DNA of 8,541 bases from Oscillospiraceae bacterium (GTDB lineage Bacteria > Bacillota > Clostridia > Oscillospirales > Oscillospiraceae), in assembly GCA_017620315.1 (NCBI GenBank), contig JAFZQQ010000446.1:1-8541 (forward strand), written 5' to 3'. Both the position numbers and the translations under genes were made by a program. Under the pieces are notes generated by a model. It was given only the letters and a program-made list of their open reading frames with translations, was not told the DNA's origin and did not search any database. Below, one piece after another: positions 1 to 7,212 of the stretch (positions are counted from its first letter, which is position 1; every line of letters starts with the position of its first letter).

Positions 1-3000
1 GCGGTTTTCTTCACACGAAGCTTTTGCGGGATACTCTCCTCCAGCTTGTCGACATGGGATATGATCCCGACGAGCCTGTTGCCCTCGGTCAACTGGTTAA
101 GCACAGTGATGGCGTTGTCCAGCGCGCCGCCATCGAGCGTACCGAACCCCTCGTCGATAAACATGGTGTCAAGCCCGATGCCGCCGGCATGGCTCTGCAC
201 CACGTCCGAAAGCCCCAGCGCAAGCGAAAGCGACACCTGAAACGACTCGCCGCCCGACAGAGAGTTTGCGGCGCGCTGCTTGCCCGTCGCCACGTCCAGC
301 ACCTCGATCTCCAATCCCGCTAACGAATTCGTACGGCCGGCGCTCAAGCTGTGCACCAGCGAGTAGCAGCCTCCGCTCATAACGTCCAGACGCCTGTTCG
401 CCATCTCAAGCACCTCTTTGAAGATGGTGCCCATCACATACCGTTCAAAGCTCAACTTTCCCCCGTCGGCATTTGTGCCGAGCGCAAGGGCGGCGAGCTT
501 GTCCAGTCGGCTCCATGCTCCGTTGGTTTTTGCCAGCTCATCAAGAGCGGACGACACCTTCTCCCGCACGCTTTTGTGGTTATAGAGCATCTTTTCCTGC
601 GACGAATATGCGTTATCTGCCGCATCGCGCAGTTCGCCGGCTTCGCCGAGTTCCTTTTTCAGTTCCTCAAGATCAATATATCTCAGATCTTTTGTCTGCT
701 CCGTCAGCGTTGCGATACGTTCATCCGTGTTCAAGCAGTCATTATTATAGTCGTTGATGCTTTTCCTCCGCAGCTCAAGCCACTCCTCGCCATCGGCGTC
801 TCCTATGGGCGCGAGCGCCGCGTCAAGCGCGTTCTCACCAAAAAAGCCGTTCTCCGCAAGCGCCGTCTCATAGCCGCGTCTTACCGCCTTCTCCGCCTCC
901 TCCTGCTCCGGTTCGGCGTTTTCTTTTCCTCTCAGTTCTCCATGCGCTTTGTCGATGGCTTCCTTCGCCGCATCAAGCGCGCTTCTGTGCGCATTGATCT
1001 GTCCTTCTATCGCGTTACGTTCTTTCTGAAGCGAATCACGCCTTTCTTCCGCTTCCCCGCGCGTTTCAAACGGCAGATCTGACTTCAGGCTGTCGACCTC
1101 GCCGCGAAGAGCGGCAGCCGTCTTTTCCGTCTCGACCTTTTTCTCTTTGCAGTCGTCTATTTCCCTGTCAAGCTTTTCAAGCTCTTTGGTATGCTCGTCG
1201 CAGCTTGCTTTCAGCTCGTTTTTTCTCTCTTGCTTCCGGCAGGCGTCGTCATACGCAAGCTTTGCGTCATTCTCCGCCTTGTCGAAACGCTCAGCCGCTG
1301 CGGCAAGGTATTCCTCCGCTGAAAGCGTCTGCCAGTCGCCGCAATCCGGCAGCAGCTTCTGTGCCTGCGCGACAAGGCTTTTTCTTCTGCTGTCCAGATC
1401 CGCCTTTTTGCGCTCCACCATGTTCTCCTGCGCGCTGCGTGCTTTTTCGCGACGGTCATACTCCTCTTTTGCCGCTTTGACCTCATCCTGCGTCGGCGTA
1501 TCGTCAATGCATTCGGCGAATTCGTGTGCCTTCCCGGCGGTGTGCTCAGTGTGGCAGACCGGGCAGAGAGCGCGTCCGTTTTTCGCCAGTTCCTGTTTTA
1601 GCTCGGCGGCCATCAACCCCGCCTGGCCGCTGACGAACGCCTGATACTTTCTGTGATGTCCGGCTTCCGCCTCCGACGCAGCAGCGGCAAGCATTGACAG
1701 CCTGTCCACATCTGCGGCAAGCTCTTTTTCCTCCCGTCTGACGGCGTCGACGCCGTTTATGATTCCGTTCACGCTCTTGATTTCTTTGGCATTCTTCTGA
1801 GCCGTCTCATACTCGGTTTTTTTGAGCACCGCATCTGCGTCCGCATTCTCAAGGCCGAGCAGCTCATCTTGTGCTTCGGCAAGCTTGTTCTTATTGTTTC
1901 CGCGCTGTGTCTCCGCGGCTTGAAGCTTGCCTTGCAGCTCGTTTACGACATTTGTTTTTGTGTTAAGCTCGGTTTGCTTTTCCATAAGCTCATCGTACCG
2001 CGGCAGGCTTTCATTTATCATGTGGAGCTCCACGTCCAGTTCGCTCATGCGCAGCTTTGCGTCCACGTCCGCGTCCGCATCCGCCTTTGCCTTGTCAAAT
2101 TGTTTCTGCAGCGTCTCGGTCTTTTCTTTCAGCGCCTCTATTTCCGCTTTCGTTTTTTGGACGACGTCCTTTGCGGCAAGCAGCCTGTCGCGCGCGGGGC
2201 AAACCTTGTGAAGCGCCTTGTCAGCCTGCGTGCATTCTTCGGAAAGTCTTTCCATCTCACCGCGCTGCTCATCCAGCTTTTCCTTATGCTCGCGTGCCGT
2301 AAGCAGTTCGTCCAGCTTCTGATTATTGCTCTCAGCCGCGCCCTTGCGGGTGTTGATCTCATCCACGGCCCTCTGTGCGGCGGCTTTCTTTTCCGCGAGC
2401 TCCGCCGTCTTCTCGGTTTCGCACTCGATCAGGCGATCCAGATTGTCAACAAGCCGATGGTTTTTCGCATCGTACAGAGCGTTGTTGTCTTCCTCCGCAT
2501 CCTCTGGAATAACGAATGTTGTGCGCATTATGGCGTCCACCGAGTCCAAATACTGCCTGCGCTTCGCTTCCAGCGTCGCTCTTGCGCTGCCGAGCAGATT
2601 CTGATAGCGCACATACTCCGAGTTGTCGAAAAGCTTTCCGAGTATCTCACTCTTCTTACCGGAGTCGGCTGACAAAAACTCACGAAATTCTCCCTGCGCC
2701 AGCATGACGATCTTGCGGAATTGATCCGCATTCAGCCCCAGCAGCTCCTCGCAGCGTCTGGACACTTCGCGGCTGCCGCTGACGGGAATGCCGTCCGGAT
2801 ATTGAAGCACCGCGTCCTGCTTTCCCTCGTTGTAACCGCCTTCCGCACCTCGTTTCTTTGAAAAATGGATCGTTCTTATGACCGTATATCTTTTGCCGCA
2901 ATGGTCGAACACAAGGCGGACCTCGGTGTCCTCAGACTTGTCGACATAGTCGGAGTGCATCATTTCCGGCTTGCGGTTCGAGCCGCTGGCGGAGCCAAAG

Positions 3001-3152
3001 AGCGCAAACACTATCGCATCGAAGATCGTCGTCTTTCCGGCGCCGGTCTCCCCCACCACCAGGTAGAGTCCTGTCCGGAAGTCCTCAAAGCGCACCTCGG
3101 TCTCCTTCGCAAAGGAGCCGAAGGCTCTCATCGTCAAGGTCACAGGTCTCAT
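1..3152 (-). CDS. sbcC: Nuclease SbcCD subunit C (SMC-like ATPase), 3' end cut by window edge
   Basis: This is the ATPase subunit of the SbcCD complex, the bacterial Rad50-Mre11 equivalent, which opens and cuts blocked DNA ends and hairpins in the cytoplasm. I read the frame codon by codon and found no stop across 1050 codons. The N-terminal ATPase lobe has Walker A GETGAGKTT (residues 34-42) and a Q-loop in MLAQGEF (Gln 153). A long Glu/Lys/Ala-rich coiled coil follows, broken midway by the zinc-hook CPVC (residues 530-533, bases 1554-1565), which is where SbcC/Rad50 dimerises. The C-terminal lobe starts near residue 900 and has the signature LSGGE (965-969), Walker B ending MFIDE (Asp 1000, Glu 1001), D-loop GFGTLD, and an H-loop His at 1033. 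The frame is still open at base 3. E. coli SbcC is about 1048 residues, so probably only a few residues are missing. The start ATG (3150-3152) lies two bases after the sbcD stop. Confidence 0.97.
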   Translation of the reverse strand, partial: MRPVTLTMRAFGSFAKETEVRFEDFRTGLYLVVGETGAGKTTIFDAIVFALFGSASGSNRKPEMMHSDYVDKSEDTEVRLVFDHCGKRYTVIRTIHFSKKRGAEGGYNEGKQDAVLQYPDGIPVSGSREVSRRCEELLGLNADQFRKIVMLAQGEFREFLSADSGKKSEILGKLFDNSEYVRYQNLLGSARATLEAKRRQYLDSVDAIMRTTFVIPEDAEEDNNALYDAKNHRLVDNLDRLIECETEKTAELAEKKAAAQRAVDEINTRKGAAESNNQKLDELLTAREHKEKLDEQRGEMERLSEECTQADKALHKVCPARDRLLAAKDVVQKTKAEIEALKEKTETLQKQFDKAKADADADVDAKLRMSELDVELHMINESLPRYDELMEKQTELNTKTNVVNELQGKLQAAETQRGNNKNKLAEAQDELLGLENADADAVLKKTEYETAQKNAKEIKSVNGIINGVDAVRREEKELAADVDRLSMLAAAASEAEAGHHRKYQAFVSGQAGLMAAELKQELAKNGRALCPVCHTEHTAGKAHEFAECIDDTPTQDEVKAAKEEYDRREKARSAQENMVERKKADLDSRRKSLVAQAQKLLPDCGDWQTLSAEEYLAAAAERFDKAENDAKLAYDDACRKQERKNELKASCDEHTKELEKLDREIDDCKEKKVETEKTAAALRGEVDSLKSDLPFETRGEAEERRDSLQKERNAIEGQINAHRSALDAAKEAIDKAHGELRGKENAEPEQEEAEKAVRRGYETALAENGFFGENALDAALAPIGDADGEEWLELRRKSINDYNNDCLNTDERIATLTEQTKDLRYIDLEELKKELGEAGELRDAADNAYSSQEKMLYNHKSVREKVSSALDELAKTNGAWSRLDKLAALALGTNADGGKLSFERYVMGTIFKEVLEMANRRLDVMSGGCYSLVHSLSAGRTNSLAGLEIEVLDVATGKQRAANSLSGGESFQVSLSLALGLSDVVQSHAGGIGLDTMFIDEGFGTLDGGALDNAITVLNQLTEGNRLVGIISHVDKLEESIPQKLRVKKT

Positions 3153-3154
3153 TT

Positions 3155-4396
3155 TCAGTTACCCTCCTTTGAAAGGAATTCAAGCATCTGCTCCGGCAGC
3201 TTCGGATCGACATATTTGCCGTCCGCGCCGGCGTCGCTGTTGCGAAGCAGCTCGGCGGCATAACGCAGCAGCGCGGCATCCCCCTCGTCCAGCGATTCGC
3301 TGTCGACGCTGCGAAGCGAGTAGAACTCCATGAAAAGCTCATCAACCGGTCTTTGACGCAGATCGCCCGACGCCGAGCAGCCCTGCAATTCGGAAAAACG
3401 TCTGAACTCGCTCAGTCTTTCCATCAAAACGCTGCCGCGCGAATCAAACAGCGCTTGAAAATACGCGCTGATCTCAGGCGTCATCGCGCAGTCTGTCAGC
3501 ACCAGCTTCACATACGCTCCGTTCTCGACGGTGGCAGCCTTGGCGCGCAGCTCGTCATACGTCCCCCGCAGCTCGTACATTGGATGGAGCGGTGGTATCG
3601 TCAGCGTTTCGATCTGAGGCTCCGTTCCCTTTTCGCCAAGTTCAACATACACAGGCCCCTTCTTCGGCTGGCGCAGCTCGTCAAAGTGATAGCACATTGC
3701 CGAGCCCGCGTAGCGCACTGTCTCCCGCCCAATGGCATACGCCGCGTGGATATGGCCCAGAGCAGCGTAGTCAAATCCGTCGAACGCAGTATAGTCCACC
3801 TGGCCGACGCCGCCGACCATAGACTCCGAGCCTCCGCGGATACCCTCCTTACCGCAGTTCGTCACGTTCTGGTGGGCAACGATCACATTGCGCTGTGAAA
3901 AGTCGACATGCTGCTGCGCAAGCAGACGACGCACGGCGGTGTCATAATCGTGTATGGTATCGTCCTCCAGTATCTTTGCGACCGCCGCAGGAAAAACATA
4001 CGGCAGCAGCCAAAAAGTAACCGGCCCGTTTTCGTCACTGAGTGTGACGTGCGTTATCTCCCGTTGCGGTTCGCCTGCAATAAAGACATTTTGCTGCGCC
4101 AAAATGTCCTTGAAGCAGGAGATGCGTTCGCCGGAGTCATGATTGCCCGCGGCGATAAGCACGGGCACATTCCTGTTTGAAAGCTCCGTTACCATTTGGC
4201 TGAAAAGCTGCATGGCCGCTCCAGACGGCATGCTGCGGTCGTATACGTCGCCGGCGATCACCACGGCGTCGGGCCGCTTTTCTTCCGCGACCGCAAGAAG
4301 CTTCCCGACCCAGTCGGGCTGGTCGCCGTTGTCGAGCAGCGATACTCCATACAGCATTTTTCCAAGATGCAGGTCAGAGAGGTGGAGGAATCTCAT
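3155..4396 (-). CDS. sbcD: Nuclease SbcCD subunit D (Mre11-like exonuclease/endonuclease)
   Basis: This is the metal-dependent nuclease subunit that works with SbcC on double-strand ends and hairpins. The 413-residue product shows the calcineurin-like phosphoesterase motifs in order: SDLHLGK (Asp 8, His 10), GDVYDR (Asp 50), GNHD (84-87), VAHQN (His 175) and GHIH (214-217). These are the expected ligands for the two Mn ions. The remaining roughly 190 residues form the cap and C-terminal region. Length fits the family (about 400). The frame stays open upstream to an ATG at 4454-4456, adding 20 residues, but the family normally starts directly at MRFLHLSDLH. The ATG at 4394-4396 has AAAGGA ten bases upstream, while the earlier ATG has no visible ribosome binding site, so I chose the shorter form. 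It is first gene of the sbcD-sbcC pair. Confidence 0.96.
   Translation of the reverse strand: MRFLHLSDLHLGKMLYGVSLLDNGDQPDWVGKLLAVAEEKRPDAVVIAGDVYDRSMPSGAAMQLFSQMVTELSNRNVPVLIAAGNHDSGERISCFKDILAQQNVFIAGEPQREITHVTLSDENGPVTFWLLPYVFPAAVAKILEDDTIHDYDTAVRRLLAQQHVDFSQRNVIVAHQNVTNCGKEGIRGGSESMVGGVGQVDYTAFDGFDYAALGHIHAAYAIGRETVRYAGSAMCYHFDELRQPKKGPVYVELGEKGTEPQIETLTIPPLHPMYELRGTYDELRAKAATVENGAYVKLVLTDCAMTPEISAYFQALFDSRGSVLMERLSEFRRFSELQGCSASGDLRQRPVDELFMEFYSLRSVDSESLDEGDAALLRYAAELLRNSDAGADGKYVDPKLPEQMLEFLSKEGN
3163..3168 (-). promoter_or_regulatory. Ribosome binding site of sbcC inside the sbcD 3' end
   Basis: On the minus strand AGGAGG lies ten bases upstream of the sbcC ATG, within the last codons of sbcD (encoding KEG). 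With a TGA-AA-ATG junction this arrangement indicates translational coupling, which suits the stoichiometric assembly of SbcC with SbcD. Confidence 0.8.
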
Positions 4397-4406
4397 AAGC
4401 AGTTCA

Positions 4407-4412
4407 TCCTTT
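4407..4412 (-). promoter_or_regulatory. Ribosome binding site that decides the sbcD start
   Basis: Minus-strand AAAGGA sits ten bases before the ATG at 4394-4396. It supports starting SbcD at MRFLHLSDLH rather than at the in-frame ATG 60 bases upstream, which has an AT-rich leader with no Shine-Dalgarno match. Confidence 0.6.
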
Positions 4413-4422
4413 CCGATAATTC

Positions 4423-4436
4423 CCGGCGCTTGCCGG
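4423..4436 (-). repeat. GC-rich stem-loop in the probable sbcD leader
   Basis: CCGGC and GCCGG (five paired bases) flank a four-base loop, just upstream of the sbcD ribosome binding site when read on the minus strand. In the plus direction it is followed by four T residues, but no plus-strand gene ends here, so a terminator role is doubtful. It may affect translation of sbcD mRNA. That is inference from position. Confidence 0.35.
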
Positions 4437-4497
4437 TTTTCTGATTTGCTGAACATACCGCATATACTGTTGTTAATTTTATTATCTGCTCTTTTGT

Positions 4498-4513
4498 GTC
4501 CAATTGAATGGAC
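4498..4513. repeat. Imperfect 16-bp palindrome upstream of sbcD
   Basis: GTCCA and TGGAC are perfect inverted arms around a six-base AT-rich centre. The position about 100 bases upstream of the sbcD start, beside the GATAAT hexamer, is compatible with a repressor operator. It does not resemble the Gram-positive LexA box (GAAC-N4-GTTC). Role unproven. Confidence 0.3.
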
Positions 4514-4637
4514 TTAATGTGATATTTGTCGTTTTTTGGTTTTATATTGCGGTCAAGTGCGCCATATCTCAGGCAAATAAAGCAACGTGGCTGCCCGCTT
4601 CACGAAAAAATAAAACCTCATCCTTGTCATACGCCAC

Positions 4638-4666
4638 TTGCGTCTTTCGGAAAGCTTCTGTATAAT
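4638..4666 (+). promoter_or_regulatory. Sigma-A-type promoter of the DUF362 gene
   Basis: A perfect -10 TATAAT (4661-4666) lies 17 bases after a weaker -35 TTGCGT (4638-4643). A second overlapping TATAAT is at 4666-4671. Transcription would begin near 4673, giving a leader of about 50 bases before the DUF362 start. An 11-bp odd palindrome (CTTTC-G-GAAAG, 4644-4654) lies in the spacer and could be a protein-binding site. Confidence 0.7.
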
Positions 4667-4713
4667 ATAATGGTGGTATTTACAGGAGCTTCAACAGAAC
4701 AGCGCCGTATGGC

Positions 4714-4719
4714 AGGAGG
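4714..4719 (+). promoter_or_regulatory. Ribosome binding site that points to a GTG start
   Basis: A perfect AGGAGG directly abuts the in-frame ATG at 4720 (zero spacing) but is six bases from the in-frame GTG at 4726. Six bases is a normal spacing and zero is not, so GTG 4726 is the better start. Confidence 0.65.
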
Positions 4720-4725
4720 ATGAAC

Positions 4726-5847
4726 GTGGAAAAATCAAAGGTTTATTTCACTGACTTCAGGACGCAGCTTGAGGTAAGTCAGGGTGTCAAGCTTCAAAGG
4801 CTTTGCCGAAAGGCGGGCATAGGAGACATCGATTTTGAAGGCAAGTTCGTGGCGATCAAAATGCACTTTGGGGAACTTGGCAACTTCTCCTATCTCCGCC
4901 CGAACTATGTCAAGGCGGTTGCCGACCTTATCCGTGAGCTGGGCGGCAAACCATTTTTGACCGACTGCAGTACGCTCTATCCCGGAAGCCGCAAGAACGC
5001 AGTGGATCATTTGTATAATGCCGAGGTCAACGGCTTCAACAGCGTGACGACCGGCTGCTATGTAATCATCGCCGACGGATTGAAGGGCACCGATGAGATC
5101 AGCGTCCCTGTTCCGAACGGCGAATACTGCAAGGAGGCCCAGATAGGCCGCGCGCTTTACGACGCTGACGTCATCGTTTCCCTCTCTCATTTCAAGGGGC
5201 ATGAGATGACGGGCTTCGGCGGAGCGATCAAAAACATCGGTATGGGCGGCGGAAGCCGCGCGGGCAAGATGCAGCAACACGCCGACGGCAAGCCCTCAGT
5301 CGATCCACGGCTATGCCGCACCTGTAAGAAGTGCGCAAAGGAATGCGGCTCTGACGCCATATCCTACGAAAGCGGCAAGGCCGTGATAGACCAGCAGATT
5401 TGTAAGGGCTGCGGCAGATGCATAGGCGCCTGTGCGTTCGACGCCATCACTCCGCAGTTCGACTCGGCTCTCGAATCGCTCTGCTGCAAGATGGCGGAGT
5501 ATACTGCGGCGATCGTGAACGACAAGCCCTCGTTCCACATTAGCCTCATTATGGACGTCTCCCCCAACTGCGACTGCCATGGTGAGAACGATGCGCCAAT
5601 TCTTCCCAACATAGGCATGCTCGCTTCCTTCGATCCCGTCGCGCTGGATCAGGCCTGCGCCGATCTGTGTCTTGCCGCCGAGCCCATCAGGAACAGCCAG
5701 CTTGGCGACAACCTTGCGAAAGCCGACTGGCAACATCACCACGATCATTTTCTTGACAGCAATCCAAACGTCCGTTGGAAGGATACTCTCATCCACGGCG
5801 AAAAGATCGGTCTCGGGACAAGGGACTACGAACTGATAAAAATGTAA
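4726..5847 (+). CDS. DUF362 domain protein with two [4Fe-4S] ferredoxin motifs
   Basis: The product, 373 residues from the GTG start, matches the DUF362 family fused to a bacterial ferredoxin (2x[4Fe-4S]) domain. The DUF362 part has AIKMHFGE (His 47), TDCSTLYPGS, and SHFKGHEMTGFGGAIKN (residues 154-170). The ferredoxin insert has two CxxCxxCxxxC motifs, CRTCKKCAKEC (Cys 197, 200, 203, 207) and CKGCGRCIGAC (Cys 226, 229, 232, 236), each able to hold one [4Fe-4S] cluster. The DUF362 fold resumes with DVSPNCDCHGEND and FDPVALDQACADL. No signal peptide or membrane segment is seen, so it should be cytoplasmic. The reaction is unknown: an electron-transfer or redox role follows from the clusters, nothing more specific. 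It has its own promoter and a hairpin terminator, so it looks monocistronic. An ATG at 4720 would add two residues. Confidence 0.93.
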   Translation: MEKSKVYFTDFRTQLEVSQGVKLQRLCRKAGIGDIDFEGKFVAIKMHFGELGNFSYLRPNYVKAVADLIRELGGKPFLTDCSTLYPGSRKNAVDHLYNAEVNGFNSVTTGCYVIIADGLKGTDEISVPVPNGEYCKEAQIGRALYDADVIVSLSHFKGHEMTGFGGAIKNIGMGGGSRAGKMQQHADGKPSVDPRLCRTCKKCAKECGSDAISYESGKAVIDQQICKGCGRCIGACAFDAITPQFDSALESLCCKMAEYTAAIVNDKPSFHISLIMDVSPNCDCHGENDAPILPNIGMLASFDPVALDQACADLCLAAEPIRNSQLGDNLAKADWQHHHDHFLDSNPNVRWKDTLIHGEKIGLGTRDYELIKM

Positions 5848-5908
5848 GCCAAGCATCCTGCTCCGGCGGCCGGAAAACGGCATGTTATATGACGCGAAGC
5901 TTTCATAG

Positions 5909-5941
5909 CAAAAGGGACTTTTCACCGGAAAGTCCCTTTTG
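5909..5941. terminator. Bidirectional Rho-independent terminator
   Basis: A perfect 13-bp stem (arms 5909-5921 and 5929-5941) encloses a seven-base loop. The stem starts with an A-run and ends with a T-run on the other arm, so either strand gives a GC-containing hairpin with a U-tract. It lies between the stop codons of the convergent DUF362 gene and glycerate kinase gene and can end both transcripts. Confidence 0.9.
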
Positions 5942-5967
5942 TTTAAGCCGCCATTTTAAAGCGTGCT

Positions 5968-7098
5968 TCATTGTCTCAGCGCCGCGGCAAGGCGCAGCAC
6001 GTCCTCCAGTGTCGCGCGATAGTATTCCGCGCTCTCCGCAGCATACTCTGAAAACGAGCGTGCCGTGCGGTCGATGCCGAATATTGCCGTCACCCCCAGG
6101 CTGTACGCCTCCTCCGCTCCGGCTGCCGCGGAGCCAACTATTGCGACAAGCGGCACTCCCCTCCGGCGAGTGCGCTTCGCTACTCCGGATATCACCTTGC
6201 CGTGGATGCTTTGGCTGTCGATGCGTCCCTCTCCGGTTATCACCAGATCCGCGCCGTCGAGCTGTGCGTCAAAGCCGACAGTATCCAGCACAGCTTCTAT
6301 CCCTGGGCGCATTTCAGCGCCGAGAAACGCCATTCCTCCCGCGCCCATGCCGCCCGCGGCTCCTGCTCCGGGTACCTCAGCAACACTCTTTCCCAGGTCG
6401 CGCCGGATGGCGTCATTCAGCAAGGAAAGTCCCTTGTCAAGTCGCTCTATTGTTGCCGCATCAGCACCCTTCTGCGGACCGAACACGCGTGCGGCGCCTC
6501 TTTCTCCGCACAGCGGGTTGTCCACGTCGGACATGAGCGTCACCCTGACTTCAGAGAGAAATCGCTCCGTACTTTTATTGTCAATGCGCGCTATCCTGTC
6601 CAGTGTGCCTCCGGTGGGAATGAACTCCCTGTCCTCCGCGTCGTAAAACTTCGTTCCCAGCGCGGCTGCACAGCCGCAGCCTCCGTCGTTGGTGCAGCTT
6701 CCTCCAAGGCCAAGTGATATCTCGGTGCAGCCTCCCTTTACCGCGTGTCGGATAAGCTCGCCCACGCCGAATGTCGTTGCGGCGGCCGGGTCCCGGCGCC
6801 CATGCGCAAGCGCAAGCCCCACGGCGCTCGCCATTTCTATGACCGCTCTCGCGCCGTCTCTGGCATAGACTGCCTCCACGCTGTCTCCGAAAGGCCCGCT
6901 GACGGGAACCGCAGCCTTTTTTGCGCCGGTGGCTTCCGCAAAGCATTCGACCGTCCCCTCACCGCCGTCTGCGACCGGGATGGTGACCGCCTTGCAGCCT
7001 GGGATAATGCGCGGTATGCTCTCCCGCGCGATAGCGCATATCTCCATACTTGAGAGCGTGCCCTTAAAGGAATCGGATATAACGATGATCTTTTTCAT
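5968..7098 (-). CDS. Glycerate kinase, GarK/GlxK type (glycerate kinase family II)
   Basis: The enzyme phosphorylates D-glycerate with ATP. GarK/GlxK-type members usually make 2-phosphoglycerate, which enters lower glycolysis. The 376-residue length is normal for the family. Visible signatures are SDSFKGTLSS (residues 8-17), PVADGGEGTVE (41-51), GLGGSCTNDGG (130-140), SDVDNPLCGERGAARVFGPQKGA (split here as Asp 191 to Ala 212), PGAGAAGGMGAGG (243-255) and ITGEGRIDSQSIHGK (287-301). The glycine-rich segment reads GGCGCAAALG, with cysteines (141, 143) where I recall small or hydrophobic residues in relatives. The start ATG (7096-7098) has AGAGG seven bases upstream. A strong promoter lies at 7136-7164 and the shared hairpin at 5909-5941 ends the transcript. 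The divergently transcribed transporter suggests a joint uptake and catabolism role. Confidence 0.95.
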   Translation of the reverse strand: MKKIIVISDSFKGTLSSMEICAIARESIPRIIPGCKAVTIPVADGGEGTVECFAEATGAKKAAVPVSGPFGDSVEAVYARDGARAVIEMASAVGLALAHGRRDPAAATTFGVGELIRHAVKGGCTEISLGLGGSCTNDGGCGCAAALGTKFYDAEDREFIPTGGTLDRIARIDNKSTERFLSEVRVTLMSDVDNPLCGERGAARVFGPQKGADAATIERLDKGLSLLNDAIRRDLGKSVAEVPGAGAAGGMGAGGMAFLGAEMRPGIEAVLDTVGFDAQLDGADLVITGEGRIDSQSIHGKVISGVAKRTRRRGVPLVAIVGSAAAGAEEAYSLGVTAIFGIDRTARSFSEYAAESAEYYRATLEDVLRLAAALRQ

Positions 7099-7135
7099 AA
7101 GCCTGCCTCTTCGTCTGTCTTTTCTTTATTAAGTG

Positions 7136-7164
7136 ATTATATTCGTATGTCCGGCAATTGGCAA
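7136..7164 (-). promoter_or_regulatory. Sigma-A-type promoter of the glycerate kinase gene
   Basis: On the minus strand -35 TTGCCA (7159-7164, five of six consensus) and a perfect -10 TATAAT (7136-7141) are separated by exactly 17 bases. Transcription would start near 7129, leaving a leader of about 30 bases before the ATG. Confidence 0.85.
7153..7164. repeat. Tandem GGCAA repeat over the kinase -35 box
   Basis: GGCAA occurs twice with a seven-base period (7153-7157 and 7160-7164). The second copy forms most of the kinase -35 element on the minus strand. It may be a half-turn-spaced binding site or coincidence, as the unit is very short. Confidence 0.25.
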
Positions 7165-7176
7165 GGCGATTTCGTA

Positions 7177-7205
7177 TTGAAATCCGAGATAAGTTCGTGT
7201 AATAT
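7177..7205 (+). promoter_or_regulatory. Sigma-A-type promoter of the GPH transporter gene
   Basis: -35 TTGAAA (7177-7182, five of six consensus) lies 17 bases before -10 TAATAT (7200-7205, four of six). The predicted start near 7212 gives a very short leader, with the ribosome binding site at its 5' edge, so the true start could be slightly upstream. Only 12 bases separate its -35 box from that of the divergent kinase promoter. Confidence 0.6.
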
Positions 7206-7212
7206 TTTATCT

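Larger units (their letters stand above)
4397..4725. other. Divergent intergenic region between sbcD and the DUF362 gene
   Basis: About 330 bases hold no convincing gene. The part near 4455-4560 is clearly AT-rich, as expected of a promoter region for the leftward sbcDC operon. I could not find a good -35/-10 pair for sbcD: the best -10-like hexamer is GATAAT on the minus strand (4481-4486), with only a poor -35 at 17 bases. The right part carries a good plus-strand promoter for the DUF362 gene at 4638-4666. Small inverted repeats lie at 4423-4436, 4498-4513, 4631-4643 and 4644-4654. A 65-codon open frame (4526-4723) spans the plus-strand promoter and has no ribosome binding site or recognisable product, so I do not call it. 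Confidence 0.6.

Noticed and set aside
351..1082. 243-codon plus-strand open frame opposite sbcC
   Set aside because: It is a shadow of the Glu/Ala/Lys-rich sbcC coiled coil. The product has no recognisable domain and sbcC is open and motif-complete on the other strand.
1869..2672. 267-codon plus-strand open frame opposite sbcC
   Set aside because: Same cause as above. Its hydrophobic look comes from reading antisense to charged coiled-coil codons.
1..3152. Possible frameshift or stop in sbcC
   Set aside because: I checked every minus-strand stop triplet in this frame across the region and none is in phase. Walker A, zinc hook, signature and Walker B share one frame.
4526..4723. 65-codon plus-strand frame ending in an ATGA overlap with the DUF362 ATG
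   Set aside because: The DUF362 promoter lies inside it, so its start would not be on that transcript. It has no ribosome binding site and no recognisable product. A 17-codon version from ATG 4670 would start essentially at the transcript 5' end without a binding site.
4735..5280. 181-codon minus-strand frame antisense to the DUF362 gene
   Set aside because: No ribosome binding site or family resemblance. The plus-strand frame carries conserved DUF362 motifs and both ferredoxin motifs.
5862..5874. TCCGGC-G-GCCGGA palindrome after the DUF362 stop codon
   Set aside because: Short GC palindrome without a following T-tract. The hairpin at 5909-5941 is a far better terminator and I see no other role.
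5311..5925. 204-codon minus-strand frame antisense to the DUF362 gene
   Set aside because: Its start lies inside the terminator-bearing spacer and it would be antisense to the iron-sulfur motifs. No domain is recognisable.
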